Shown one piece after another: positions 24,860 to 34,545 of a stretch of DNA of 64,000 bases. Position 1 is the stretch's first letter. Each line of letters opens with the position of its first letter. The translations under genes were made by a program, and so were the position numbers. The notes under the pieces are model-generated. The model was not told the DNA's origin. It saw nothing but the letters and a program-made list of their open reading frames with translations, and made no database searches. The stretch spans positions 1 to 64,000 of the forward strand of contig NZ_BAABFA010000008.1 of NCBI RefSeq assembly GCF_039540515.1, in the 5' to 3' direction. This DNA is from Nemorincola caseinilytica. GTDB taxonomy: Bacteria; Bacteroidota; Bacteroidia; Chitinophagales; Chitinophagaceae.

Positions 24860-26893
24860 CTATGCCGGGCGGGGCTGCTTCCGCGCAAGCAGGAAGGTCT
24901 CCAGACCCAGCATCACGATGGCCAAAATTACGCAAACTTTCCAAAGCGGGAAGTCGGCGCCTGTGCCGGTGGCCGCTATATTGCCACTGTTGTTTATCTC
25001 CTTCCACCTTATATTGTCGCCCTTCCATTCGTTTTGCAGGGCGGCTATGTCCCTGTAGCCCGGCTGCGACTCGGCCTTGTCCTGGTTCAGCGCTACCTGT
25101 GTGCTGTCGGCACCGGTAGCAGTAAGTGTATAGAAACCCGGGTACTGCAGCACATTGCCCACATATACATCCAGCCCGGCGCCATTGGGCCTTTGCTGGG
25201 GTACTACGTCCACACCGGGGGCATAGGCATGCAGTGTGTTGCGCTCCGATACATTGGCCAGTGTTATGTACACAGGCTCCTGCGAGCCCGCTCTTACGGC
25301 ATATACGCTGCCGCCTCCGCCCTGCATGGCCATGAGGTATAGGAAGGGGGTAAAGAAATAGCTGCCGGGGAAATTGCCCGAACTGAGGTCGGCGCTGGTG
25401 GCAGAGAGGTACAATGCCCCGCGCGATGGTGTGAACTGCGCCAGCATGGGGTCGCCATTGCGGAAGGAAAGTACAGACCGCTGGTTGGCGCTGATGCCTG
25501 CCGTTACCACATAGTGCCAGTTGGCCACGGGTAGCTGCACATTCTCGGGTATTTTCTCAAAGAGGTCCTTTACCAGCGGGCTGCCCTGCTGTAGCTGGCT
25601 GGCGGCCTGTATGGCGGTATCTATGGCCGTAAGCTGTATATCGCCCACCTGTTTCAGCCCCTCGTTCAGGGCCTGTATATTGGTGGTGCGGCCGGGGAAC
25701 ACACACATGCTCTGCCCGGCCTGCAGGGCCTCGTTCATTTTACGGCCCATTGCATCGTCTATGCGGGTGATGCCGTTCAGTATCACCAGGTTGTACTGTT
25801 TCCAGTCGGTCTGTATGGCTGTGCTCACATCGGCCTGGTTCAGGCGAAAGCCATTGTATGCGCGGAAGGCCGCCTGTATGTATGGGTTCAGTTGTCCCTC
25901 GTTCAGCGCCAGTACCGATAGGTTGGGGGCGCAGCGCGCTGCTATGCGGAATGTATCGTCAAAGCGCATCACTGCATCGTTGAGCGCCAGCGATATCTGC
26001 TGCCAGCCTGCACCACTCACCTGGAAGGTAAGGGTATCTATACGTTCATTACTATCGTCAAAACTAAGCGAGGCGGCGCTTTTTACCTGCCCGTTCACCG
26101 ACAGGTTCAGTACCAGGCTTTCTTTGGGCGCAGTGCCTGCATTGCGGGTATGCACCACCACATAGTTGCTCCTGTCGGCCTGCAGTACGGGGGTGGTGAG
26201 GTAGGCGGTGTCTATGTACACATTGCCGGCCTCTGCTGCCTGCACCGGTATGCCGTAGAAAGTGATGTGCTGCATCTGGCCTTTGGATGGCGGTGCGGGG
26301 AATGCGCTCTGCTGAAAGTCGGAGTAGTAGTACAGGCCGGCCTCGGTAGCGTTCTCGTTCTGCCGCGCTACTTCGGTCTCGGCCACTATCTTATCTACAC
26401 TGAGGGTAGCGGCCGATATATCTATGGCCTGTATGGCGGCATATGCCTCGCCCATCTGCTGGGCATGGTAGCCTGTGGGTCTGTCGTTGGTGAGTACCAG
26501 GAAGCGTGTGCCGGGGCGTGCATTGCGTACCTGCCGTGAGGCGGCATCTTTGGCTATATCCAGCATGCGGCGCGGGCCCATGGCCGCACCCATGCTGTAG
26601 GAGTTGTCTATGTAAATGACCTGTAGCTGCCTGCCGCCTGCCGTTTTTTCCTTGTCGGGGAAGAAAGGCTGTGCAAAAGCGAATATGAGGAAGAAGAGGA
26701 ACAACAGCCTTGCTGCCAGCAGGGCCTTATACCTTATTTCCGACCGTTTCCGGCTATTGAGCTGTATGGTCTTCAGGAAGCGGGTATGGGGAAATAGTAC
26801 CGTCTTGTACTTGCGCAGGTTGAACAGGTGTATCAGCACCGGGATGGCCAGTGTGACGCCGGCCGCCAGGAAGAAAGGGTACAAGAAACTCAC
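24860..26893 (-). CDS. BatA-like membrane protein with VWA-like domain
   Basis: About 677 aa. The N-terminal SFLYPFFLAAGVTLAIPVLIHLFNLR is the BatA (aerotolerance) membrane domain; a second helix (LLFLFFLIFAFAQPFF) precedes a von Willebrand-like domain with YIDNSYSMG in place of a classical DxSxS MIDAS. A C-terminal helix (VCVILAIVMLGLETFLL) anchors it. The start is GTG at 26893, four bases after TATATTTG, giving a leaderless mRNA; the longer frame upstream has no promoter or signal. Function in envelope stress is suggested for relatives only. Confidence 0.8.
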   Translation of the reverse strand: MSFLYPFFLAAGVTLAIPVLIHLFNLRKYKTVLFPHTRFLKTIQLNSRKRSEIRYKALLAARLLFLFFLIFAFAQPFFPDKEKTAGGRQLQVIYIDNSYSMGAAMGPRRMLDIAKDAASRQVRNARPGTRFLVLTNDRPTGYHAQQMGEAYAAIQAIDISAATLSVDKIVAETEVARQNENATEAGLYYYSDFQQSAFPAPPSKGQMQHITFYGIPVQAAEAGNVYIDTAYLTTPVLQADRSNYVVVHTRNAGTAPKESLVLNLSVNGQVKSAASLSFDDSNERIDTLTFQVSGAGWQQISLALNDAVMRFDDTFRIAARCAPNLSVLALNEGQLNPYIQAAFRAYNGFRLNQADVSTAIQTDWKQYNLVILNGITRIDDAMGRKMNEALQAGQSMCVFPGRTTNIQALNEGLKQVGDIQLTAIDTAIQAASQLQQGSPLVKDLFEKIPENVQLPVANWHYVVTAGISANQRSVLSFRNGDPMLAQFTPSRGALYLSATSADLSSGNFPGSYFFTPFLYLMAMQGGGGSVYAVRAGSQEPVYITLANVSERNTLHAYAPGVDVVPQQRPNGAGLDVYVGNVLQYPGFYTLTATGADSTQVALNQDKAESQPGYRDIAALQNEWKGDNIRWKEINNSGNIAATGTGADFPLWKVCVILAIVMLGLETFLLARKQPRPA

Positions 26894-26897
26894 CGGG

Positions 26898-26905
26898 CAA
26901 ATATA
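26898..26905 (-). promoter_or_regulatory. -7 promoter element, leaderless, for the BatA-like gene
   Basis: TATATTTG followed by CCCG and the GTG start codon on the minus strand. Confidence 0.65.
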
Positions 26906-27014
26906 GTGGAATGGGGTGTTACGACAAAAGTTAAAACCTTGCGCATACAGGGCAGTGGTAAAATGCGCAGGCCGCCTACATACGGGCGGCCTGCGCATGA
27001 GGAAATGTATGGTC

Positions 27015-29690
27015 CTATTGTTTTATCAGCTTGTGTACCGATCGCTGGGTGCCTGCATCGTCGTACAGCATCACCATGTACAGGCCCGGTGCCAGCCTGC
27101 TTATGTCCACCTCGTGTGCATCTCCCTGCGCTATCAGCACCTTGCCCTCTGTGCTGGCTACCAGCGCGCGCACCCTTACAGGCGCATCTATGTTTATGGT
27201 GGTTGTAGCAGGGTTTGGGAATATCCTGTAGCGGTCCTTGCCCATGGCCGGGTCTGTAGTGCCCATGAACTCCCTGTAAGGATGCTTTATAGAGAAGCCC
27301 GCACAGTCATCGCTATTGGTCACCTTTACATAGTAGTAGCCGTAGTAGAGGGCCGCTGTGCGGTAGGTAGTAGCACCCGGTATGAGGCCCTGCAGGCTGT
27401 CGTACCACTGGTAGGTAAGGTAGCCGGTATCGGTATAGAAGGTGTTGGTGGCCGCAACATAGGAGATGCCGGGCGCAGGTGCGGGGTTCACCGCTATGGT
27501 CTTGTTCACGCTACAGCCGGTAGGCAGTGTATAGCGTACTATGGCCGTGCCGCCGGTAAGCACCGTCACCACGCCCGTTGCAGGGTTCACGGTGGCTATG
27601 GCGGGGGTAAGGCTGCTCCATGTGCCGCCGGGTGTAGCGCTGAACAGTGTATCCTTATCGGCCGCGCATTTTATCTCATCCGCACCCATTATAGGCTCGG
27701 GCAGCGGGTTTATGAGTACCGATGTATATGCAGGGCAACCTGCAGGTGTGGTATACGTTATATCGCCCATACCTGCCGACACACCCGTTACTACTCCTGT
27801 GCCGGGGTGAATGGTGGCTATAGACGGGCTGCCGCTGGTCCATACCCCGCCGCCTATGGCGTTGGCCAGCGTGGTAGTGGTACCGGGGCATGCCTGCATG
27901 GTGCCTGTTATGGCCGGTGCCGCAGGTTCTATCTGTACCGCTTTGGTGGTATAGCAGCCTCCCGGCATGGTATAAGTGATGGTCACATTGCCGGGTACAT
28001 AGCCGGTTACCAGCCCCGATGACAGCAATACATCGGCCAATGGTGGTGCGCTGCTGCTCCAGGTGCCGCCTATGGTGGCATTGGCCAGCGCTGTGGTGCC
28101 GCCTACGCATACCGTGTCACGTCCTACTATAGGTGCAGGCAGTGCATTTATAGTGGCGGCTACGGTAGCAGTGCCGCAAGCATTGGTATACGATATAAGG
28201 GTGATACCGGCGCTCATGCCTATCACCAGGCCCGCAGGGGTCACCGTTGCTATGGCGGGTACAGCGCTGCTCCAGGTACCGCCGCCTATGGCATTGGTCA
28301 CCGTCATAGACTGGCCTACGCATATGGGTATAGCGCCCATTATAGGGTCAGGGGCGGGATCTACTGTGACCACTGCTGTAGCCGTACACGAAAGCGCCGA
28401 TGTGTAGGTTATGGTGGCCGTACCATCGGCCACGCCTGTTACCAGCCCTGTACCAGGGCCCGATACCGATGCTGTGGCTATGCCGGGTGCACTGCTGCTC
28501 CAGGTGCCGCCTGTACTGGTGTTGGAAAGTGTAGTGGTAGCGCCGCCCTCGCACACGGTGAGTGTGCCCGCTATAGGCCCGGGTGCGGGGTTCACGGTTA
28601 TGGTCTTGGTCACAAAGCCGCAACCCGTAAAGGTAATGGTGGTAGTACCTGATGATACGCCCGTTACCAGGCCCGATGAGCTCACAGTGGCCACGCCCGG
28701 TGCGCTGCTGCTCCAGGTGCCGCCGCTAACGCCGCTGCTGTATGTGACAGGCGTACCCAGGCATACTATATCGGGGCCTGTGATAGTGGTAGCTACAGGG
28801 TCTACTGTCACCGCCTTCGTAGCATAGCAGCCTGTAGCGGTAACAGTATAAGTGATGTTGGTAGTGCCGCCCGATATGCCGCTCACTACGCCGCCGCCGC
28901 TCACGGTGGCTATGCCTGGTGCGCTGCTGGTCCACGCGCCGCCGCCTACGCTGGCGGTGAGGGTGGTGTTATTGCCCTGGCATATGGTAACGGGTGTGGC
29001 AGGTGTGATGGCAGGCAGTGCGTTCACCGTTACTACCCTTGTGGCCGCACATGTGCCTACGGTATAAGATATGGTGGTAGTACCTGCCGTTAGGCCAGTA
29101 ACTACGCCGCCCGCTACTGTGGCTACACCGGGTACGGTGCTGGTCCATACGCCGCCGGGTGTGGTGCTGGCAAGGGTGGTGGTCTGCCCGGCACATATGG
29201 CCGCAGTGCCCGTAAGCGCCGATGGCGATGGCGATATAGTGATGGTCTGGGCAGATGATGTATAGTCTGGCGTACATGCGCCCGTAGAGGCCCATGTAAC
29301 GTAGCAGAAGTAATAGTATGTGCCTGCTGTGGCAGTAGAAGGTGTATAATTGAGCGTGCCCGATCCGCCGGCAGGCGATGTGCCGCCTCCCGGGCCTCCG
29401 TAGGCCGTAGATCCGGGTATCGATGTGCCGCCTGTTGTATTATAATACCACTGTTCGGTATAGTTCACACCCGCATTCAGGATACCACCGCCCAGTGTAC
29501 ACTGGTCATATGTAAGGGTATTGGCGCTGGCGGCCGCTCCCTGGCAGTAAGATGTTGTGCCTGTCATAGACAGCGTAGTACTGGGTGTGTAAAGGTTGGT
29601 AAGGCAGGAAGACTGCGAAATGGTGATGAAAATGGCGCAGGCCAGCAGATATAAACTATCAGTGAATGGGTGTGTACTTGTTCTCTTCAT
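27015..29690 (-). CDS. Large secreted protein with eight Ig-like (Big_2) repeats and a T9SS domain
   Basis: 891 aa. Signal peptide in the first 35 residues, a 120-residue N-terminal region, then eight tandem repeats of about 72 residues. Each has a Cys near its start (VCxG), a GGTWSSSAPGIATVS-type core, GLVTGVSSGTTTITYT and usually a GC dipeptide near its end, so one disulfide per repeat is likely. The C-terminus (NPATTTINID to HKLIKQ) is a type A T9SS sorting domain. This architecture is that of a surface or released adhesin-like protein. The repeats are similar enough at DNA level to recombine. Confidence 0.85.
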   Translation of the reverse strand: MKRTSTHPFTDSLYLLACAIFITISQSSCLTNLYTPSTTLSMTGTTSYCQGAAASANTLTYDQCTLGGGILNAGVNYTEQWYYNTTGGTSIPGSTAYGGPGGGTSPAGGSGTLNYTPSTATAGTYYYFCYVTWASTGACTPDYTSSAQTITISPSPSALTGTAAICAGQTTTLASTTPGGVWTSTVPGVATVAGGVVTGLTAGTTTISYTVGTCAATRVVTVNALPAITPATPVTICQGNNTTLTASVGGGAWTSSAPGIATVSGGGVVSGISGGTTNITYTVTATGCYATKAVTVDPVATTITGPDIVCLGTPVTYSSGVSGGTWSSSAPGVATVSSSGLVTGVSSGTTTITFTGCGFVTKTITVNPAPGPIAGTLTVCEGGATTTLSNTSTGGTWSSSAPGIATASVSGPGTGLVTGVADGTATITYTSALSCTATAVVTVDPAPDPIMGAIPICVGQSMTVTNAIGGGTWSSAVPAIATVTPAGLVIGMSAGITLISYTNACGTATVAATINALPAPIVGRDTVCVGGTTALANATIGGTWSSSAPPLADVLLSSGLVTGYVPGNVTITYTMPGGCYTTKAVQIEPAAPAITGTMQACPGTTTTLANAIGGGVWTSGSPSIATIHPGTGVVTGVSAGMGDITYTTPAGCPAYTSVLINPLPEPIMGADEIKCAADKDTLFSATPGGTWSSLTPAIATVNPATGVVTVLTGGTAIVRYTLPTGCSVNKTIAVNPAPAPGISYVAATNTFYTDTGYLTYQWYDSLQGLIPGATTYRTAALYYGYYYVKVTNSDDCAGFSIKHPYREFMGTTDPAMGKDRYRIFPNPATTTINIDAPVRVRALVASTEGKVLIAQGDAHEVDISRLAPGLYMVMLYDDAGTQRSVHKLIKQ

Positions 29691-29954
29691 AAAAAACCGA
29701 GTTATAAAGCGTGAAACAAATAATGGTACTGTATCTATTAAGCTATAGGCGTATCAGCAGATGGTCATGTTAGCTAATTTACGCTTTTCTGAAGGCATTT
29801 TATCAAAAAATATTTACATGTATTTTTTATAATAACAATAAATTTGTTTTTGCAATACATAAATAATTTTGTTAGTGTCTATTAACTGAATGGTAAACTC
29901 ACTTTAACTAAAAGCACACATCGGGCGTTTTTTGCTGTAGAATGGCAGAACCCC

Positions 29955-29962
29955 GACCTTTG
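29955..29962 (+). promoter_or_regulatory. -7-like promoter element for the ABC exporter
   Basis: GACCTTTG, one mismatch to TAnnTTTG, 7 bases before the start codon at 29970. The rest of the 279-base divergent region (29691-29969) is AT-rich and holds further TAAATTTG and TAATTTTG matches, but no gene. Confidence 0.4.
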
Positions 29963-29969
29963 CTTTTCG

Positions 29970-31718
29970 ATGAAGGATCTCCGCTCGCTCAATAAGTATT
30001 TCATAAAGTATAAATGGCGTTTGTCGCTGGGTCTATTGTTCGTGGCCATCTCCAGCAAATTCGCAGTGATGCCCGGCAATGTGATACAGCAGATGCTGGA
30101 TAAGGTGGTGGCCATGAGCGCGCAGCAGAACAGGGGAGAGGAGATCTTTGGCATAGTACTGCAGGGAGGCCTGCTGCTGCTGGGCCTGGCACTGCTGCGC
30201 GGTCTTTTCATGTTCATGATGCGGCAGACCATCATAGTGATGTCGCGCCACATAGAGTTCGATCAGAAGAACGAGATATATGCCCACTACCAGCGGCTGC
30301 ACACGGCATTCTTCAAGGCCAATTTCACCGGCGACCTCATGAACCGCATATCGGAAGATGTTTCGCGGGTGCGTATGTATACAGGGCCATCTATCATGTA
30401 TTTCACATCGGTGGTGTTCCTGGTCATTTTCTGTGTATGGGATATGCTGCGGGTAGATGTGTGGCTTACCGTTTGCGTAGTGGCCCCGCTGCCTTTGCTG
30501 GCGCTGTCCATATTCTACGTCAACAAGATCATACACCGCAAGAGCAGCCGCATACAGGCACAGCTCTCGGCGCTCACCACTACCGCGCAGGAGTCTTATT
30601 CGGGCATACGCGTCATCAAATCTTTCGTGCAGGAGCGCAACATGATGCGTTTCTTTGAGACCACCAGCGAGCAGTACCGCAAAAGCAGTATAGATCTGTC
30701 CCTTACAGAGGCGGTCTACTTCCCGGCCATGAACCTGTTCATAGGTTTCAGCATGCTGTCCACGGTGCTCATAGGCGGCTACTTTGCCATCAATGGGCAG
30801 ATATCTACAGGCAATATCGCGCAGTTCGTCATTTACATCAACCTGCTCATGTTCCCCATATCCAGCATAGGAATGGTAGCCAGTATGACACAGCGCGCAG
30901 GGGCATCGCAGGCGCGTATAGACGAGTTCCTGCATACAAAGCCGGCCATTGTGAGCCCCGCCAATGGCATAGCCACACCACCCGCTGGCGATGTGCATTT
31001 CAATGATATATCGTTCACCTACCCGCATACGGGCATCACTGCCCTCAGGCATTTTTCGCTGCATGTAAAAGCAGGGGAGAAAGTGGCCATAATAGGCAGA
31101 ACGGGCTCCGGCAAATCTACCCTGGCACATATGCTGCTGCGGATGTACGATACCACGGAAGGAGCGCTGGAACTAGATGGCCACAATGTGAACAGGTATG
31201 ACCTGGATATACTGCGAGGCGGCATAGCGTATGCGCCGCAGGAGGCCTACCTGTTCTCCGATACCATACTGAACAATATTCGCTTTGGCAGGGCATCTGC
31301 TACAGAGGCCGAGGTAAAAGAGGCCGCCCGCATGGCCGACCTGGACAAGGATATAGCGGGCTTTCAGCAAGGCTATGAGACGGTAGTGGGCGAGCGCGGC
31401 GTGATGCTGAGCGGTGGGCAGAAACAACGCATGGTACTGGCTCGTGCACTGCTGAAGAAGAGCAATATACTGCTGCTGGACGAATGCCTGTCGGCAGTAG
31501 ATACACAGACCGAAAAGACCATACTGAACAACCTGGGCACTTACCTGCAGGGAAAGACAGTGCTGGTCATCACGCACCGTATATTCACCAGCTGGGCGTT
31601 CGATAAGATCATAATACTGGACAATGGCAACATAGCCGAGCAGGGCACGCACGATGAACTGATGGCCCTGGATGGCAGGTATGCAAAACTATACAGGCAC
31701 CAGACCGAAGTGGCATAG
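29970..31718 (+). CDS. ABC exporter, fused permease and ATPase (MsbA-like)
   Basis: 582 aa half-transporter that dimerises in the inner membrane. Six membrane helices occupy residues 15-310; the nucleotide-binding domain has Walker A GRTGSGKST (about 378), the signature LSGGQKQR (about 480) and Walker B ILLLDECLSAVD. It exports a lipid, drug or peptide; the lipid-flippase type is closest in layout, but substrate cannot be read from sequence. The stop codon TAG is directly overlapped by a family A repeat. Confidence 0.87.
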   Translation: MKDLRSLNKYFIKYKWRLSLGLLFVAISSKFAVMPGNVIQQMLDKVVAMSAQQNRGEEIFGIVLQGGLLLLGLALLRGLFMFMMRQTIIVMSRHIEFDQKNEIYAHYQRLHTAFFKANFTGDLMNRISEDVSRVRMYTGPSIMYFTSVVFLVIFCVWDMLRVDVWLTVCVVAPLPLLALSIFYVNKIIHRKSSRIQAQLSALTTTAQESYSGIRVIKSFVQERNMMRFFETTSEQYRKSSIDLSLTEAVYFPAMNLFIGFSMLSTVLIGGYFAINGQISTGNIAQFVIYINLLMFPISSIGMVASMTQRAGASQARIDEFLHTKPAIVSPANGIATPPAGDVHFNDISFTYPHTGITALRHFSLHVKAGEKVAIIGRTGSGKSTLAHMLLRMYDTTEGALELDGHNVNRYDLDILRGGIAYAPQEAYLFSDTILNNIRFGRASATEAEVKEAARMADLDKDIAGFQQGYETVVGERGVMLSGGQKQRMVLARALLKKSNILLLDECLSAVDTQTEKTILNNLGTYLQGKTVLVITHRIFTSWAFDKIIILDNGNIAEQGTHDELMALDGRYAKLYRHQTEVA

Positions 31719-31772
31719 CCCCATCCCGGCCCTGCCTGCGGCAGGCAGGCTTCCCCCGAGGGGAAGGAGATG
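31717..31772. repeat. Family A repeat with nested CCTGCCTG palindrome
   Basis: Begins on the AG of the preceding TAG stop codon with AGCCCCATCCCGGCC, contains the palindrome CCTGCCTGCGGCAGGCAGG, and ends TTCCCCCGAGGGGAAGG AGATG. The nested palindrome recurs in variant form at 42712. This looks like one repeat inserted in another. Confidence 0.7.
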
Positions 31773-31820
31773 ATATCTGCATGTGTTTATTTCCAAAAGA
31801 ATGGCCGGTAGATAAATAGC

Positions 31821-31860
31821 GTATTGCCGCATTACCGCATTCTCCACATTATCGCATTTA
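31821..31860. repeat. Family B repeat between convergent genes
   Basis: GTATTGCCGCATTACCGCATT followed by CACATTATCGCATT, ending at the TAA stop codon of galE on the opposite strand. Confidence 0.7.
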
Positions 31861-32892
31861 AGCTGATGCTTTCTTAGCCTCGGCCAGTACTTGCTCCCAG
31901 CGCCATGCGGTATCCATCATGGCATCAAGGCCATACTGCGTTTCCCAGCCCAGCAGGTTCCTGGCGCGGTCGTTGTTGGCATATATCTCTACTATATCGC
32001 CCGGCCTGCGTGGGCCCACCTTGAAGTTCAGCTTCATACCCGATACGCGCTCGAAGGCGTCTATCAGCTCCAGCACCGTTACCCCATTGCCTGTACCCAG
32101 GTTAAAGACCTCGCAGTTGTTCTTGTTGCGGTCCTCTATTATGTACTGCAGGGCGCGGGTGTGTGCATTGGCTATGTCCATCACATGTATGTAGTCGCGC
32201 ACGCAGGAGCCATCGCGAGTGCCGTAGTCGTTACCGAACACGGTCATTTCCTTGCGTTTGCCTATGGCGGTCTGTGTTATCACCGGTACCACGCTTTCGG
32301 ACAGGTCCTGGAACTCGCCTACAAGGGCCGATGGGTGCGCGCCTACGGGGTTGAAGTAGCGCAGCAGTATAGCGTTGAAATGCTTGTGTATAAGGGTGAA
32401 GTCGCGGCATATGGCCTCGCCCATCTGCTTGGTGCGTGCATAGGGCGATTCCGGCTCTACCAGCGGCGCCTCTTCCGATACCGGCAGCATCTCGGCATTG
32501 CCATATACCGAACATGAGGATGAGAACACGAAGTTGTCCACATCGAACTCCTCAGCACACTGCAGTATGTTCAGCAGAGAGTTGATGTTGTTGCGGAAGT
32601 ACAGCAGCGGGTCGCTTACAGACTCGGGCACCGACTTGTATGCTGCAAAGTGTATGATACCCACTATATCGGGGTTCTCCAGGAAGATGGCCTCAGTATC
32701 GTCCAGGTCGCAGAGGTCTACTTTGTAGTTCTTCACTTTACGGCCGGTCACCTTCTCTATGCCATCCAGCATTTTCAGCGAACCCTTCGACAGGTTATCT
32801 ACCGATATCACATCGAAACCGTTCTGTATCAGGTCTACTATGGTGTGACCGCCTATATATCCGCAACCCCCGGTAACGAGTATCTTCTTCAT
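31858..32892 (-). CDS. galE: UDP-glucose 4-epimerase
   Basis: 344 aa short-chain dehydrogenase fold that interconverts UDP-glucose and UDP-galactose with bound NAD. NAD loop VTGGCGYIGGH at the N-terminus, SSSCSVYG, and the catalytic YARTK near residue 149. The ATG at 32892 is chosen because it opens MKKILVTGG; an upstream TTG adds only two residues. It feeds galactose into surface glycans and matches the envelope genes nearby. Confidence 0.93.
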   Translation of the reverse strand: MKKILVTGGCGYIGGHTIVDLIQNGFDVISVDNLSKGSLKMLDGIEKVTGRKVKNYKVDLCDLDDTEAIFLENPDIVGIIHFAAYKSVPESVSDPLLYFRNNINSLLNILQCAEEFDVDNFVFSSSCSVYGNAEMLPVSEEAPLVEPESPYARTKQMGEAICRDFTLIHKHFNAILLRYFNPVGAHPSALVGEFQDLSESVVPVITQTAIGKRKEMTVFGNDYGTRDGSCVRDYIHVMDIANAHTRALQYIIEDRNKNNCEVFNLGTGNGVTVLELIDAFERVSGMKLNFKVGPRRPGDIVEIYANNDRARNLLGWETQYGLDAMMDTAWRWEQVLAEAKKASA

Positions 32893-32927
32893 ATTCAAAG
32901 TTTTTCTGTGAGTGTGTGTTGGTTTTG

Positions 32928-32935
32928 CAAATATA
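32928..32935 (-). promoter_or_regulatory. -7 promoter element for galE
   Basis: TATATTTG on the minus strand, 35 bases before the galE ATG. Confidence 0.5.
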
Positions 32936-33093
32936 TGCGACAGGACAGTTCAGAAGTATTATTTCTGATAGTTACTACCGTGCCCGTCGGCAACAGTTGC
33001 AGTATTACAATGGGTAGTATATAGTTGTAAAAAACATATTCCGGGGCATCGGGCAATTGACGTGGAATAACTATTTTTACTCTTTCACCGAAT

Positions 33094-33255
33094 ATGATAT
33101 TACGCGGCCTACTGTACATTATCTCCGTCACCCTGTTCATAGGGTGGGCCGTGGGGTTTTTTCTGTGGCGGCCGGGTCCGCTTATACACATCATGGCCCT
33201 GCTGGCAGTGGTGGCTCTTATGCTGGGCATTACCCGCAAGGAAGGCATCCGCTGA
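33094..33255 (+). CDS. Small lmo0937-like membrane protein
   Basis: 53 aa: a first membrane helix (LLYIISVTLFIGWAVGFFLW), a short PGPLIH turn and a second helix (MALLAVVALMLGI) with a basic tail. The two-helix layout with Gly-Phe-Phe at the end of helix one and LIHI at the turn matches the lmo0937/DUF5670 small membrane proteins. TATTTTTA lies 14 bases before the start. Function of the family is unknown. Confidence 0.75.
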   Translation: MILRGLLYIISVTLFIGWAVGFFLWRPGPLIHIMALLAVVALMLGITRKEGIR

Positions 33256-33311
33256 TCGGCACATTTTTTCCACATTCCTTTTCGGGCACATAATTTTGCT
33301 TTTATTTCAGA

Positions 33312-33319
33312 TACCTTTG
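33312..33319 (+). promoter_or_regulatory. -7 promoter element for dnaN
   Basis: TACCTTTG, 52 bases before the dnaN ATG. Confidence 0.55.
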
Positions 33320-33371
33320 TTGCCCAACACACTATTTCTGGAATTCTAACATCCCAAATACATTTTTTATC

Positions 33372-34493
33372 ATGCGTTTCATCGTCACTTCCTCAGCGTT
33401 GCTCAAGAATCTGCAGCAGATAGGCGGTATCATCAGTGCCAACAATGTGCTGTCCGTACTGGAAGATTTCCTGTTCCACCTGCAGGGCAATACGCTTACC
33501 CTCACCGCTACCGACCTTGAGACCATGATGCGCGTGCAGATGGAGGTGAACAATGCCGAGGGCAATGGCCGCATATGCATACCTTCCAAGATACTGCTGG
33601 AGTACCTGAAGAACCTGCCCGACCAGCCGGTGACATTCAACATCAGCGAGACCGACCTGTCGATAGACATGTCCAGCACATACGGCAAGTACCGTATAGT
33701 GGGCGAAAAGGCCGATGACTTTCCCAAGGAGCCGGCTCCTGCCGATACTTCTACCTTCTCTATGTCTTCCATAGCGCTCATAGAGTGCATCAGCAAGACC
33801 CTCTTTGCGGTGAGCACAGATACCCTGCGCCCCGCCATGACGGGTGTATACTTCGAGATGGCGCCCGATGGCCTGGGCTTCGTATCTACCGATGCGCATC
33901 GCCTGGTGCAACTGCGCCGCAACGATATCTCCTGCCCGTCGGCAGGCGGCTTCGTAGTGCCGCGCAAGCCGCTGCAGCAGTTGCGTGCCACTCTACCTAC
34001 CGATGAGTCGCAGTTGCAACTGGCCTACAACAACAGCCACCTGTTTGTGACCGGCGAGCACATAAGCCTTAGCTGCCGCCTCATAGACGCCCGCTTCCCC
34101 GATTACCGCGCGGTGATACCTGTGGACAATCCCTACAGGCTCACTGTGAACCGTGCCGATTTTGCCAGCGCCCTGCGCCGCGTGAACATATTTGCCAACA
34201 AGACCACCAACCAGGTACTGCTGGATATAAACGGCAACAGCCTGGGCATAAGTGCGCAGGATATAGACTTCTCTTACGAGGGCCGCGAAACGCTCTCCTG
34301 CCAGTATAGCGGCGAGGATATGAAGATAGCCTTCAACGCCAAGCTGATGGTAGAGATAGTGAACAACCTGGATGGTGAGGAAGTAGTGCTGGAGCTGAGC
34401 ACACCTTCGCGCGCGGGTATATTCCGCTCTATAGACAAGGCCGACAATGAGGATCTGCTGATGCTGCTGATGCCACTGATGGTGGGTATATAA
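33372..34493 (+). CDS. dnaN: DNA polymerase III beta subunit (sliding clamp)
   Basis: 373 aa, full length. Three clamp repeats of about 120 residues form half of the ring that holds polymerase on DNA. Recognised by ALLKNLQQIGGIISANNVLSVLE at the start, FVSTDAHRL in the middle and the C-terminal LLMLLMPLMVG, the canonical end of beta clamps. It is not next to dnaA, recF or an origin here, as in many Bacteroidota. gldH follows closely and may be co-transcribed. Confidence 0.95.
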   Translation: MRFIVTSSALLKNLQQIGGIISANNVLSVLEDFLFHLQGNTLTLTATDLETMMRVQMEVNNAEGNGRICIPSKILLEYLKNLPDQPVTFNISETDLSIDMSSTYGKYRIVGEKADDFPKEPAPADTSTFSMSSIALIECISKTLFAVSTDTLRPAMTGVYFEMAPDGLGFVSTDAHRLVQLRRNDISCPSAGGFVVPRKPLQQLRATLPTDESQLQLAYNNSHLFVTGEHISLSCRLIDARFPDYRAVIPVDNPYRLTVNRADFASALRRVNIFANKTTNQVLLDINGNSLGISAQDIDFSYEGRETLSCQYSGEDMKIAFNAKLMVEIVNNLDGEEVVLELSTPSRAGIFRSIDKADNEDLLMLLMPLMVGI

Positions 34494-34545
34494 GTTATTG
34501 TGGAAGCGTAAAAAAATACGGTCGTTGTTGTCTCAGGGTCTTAAA

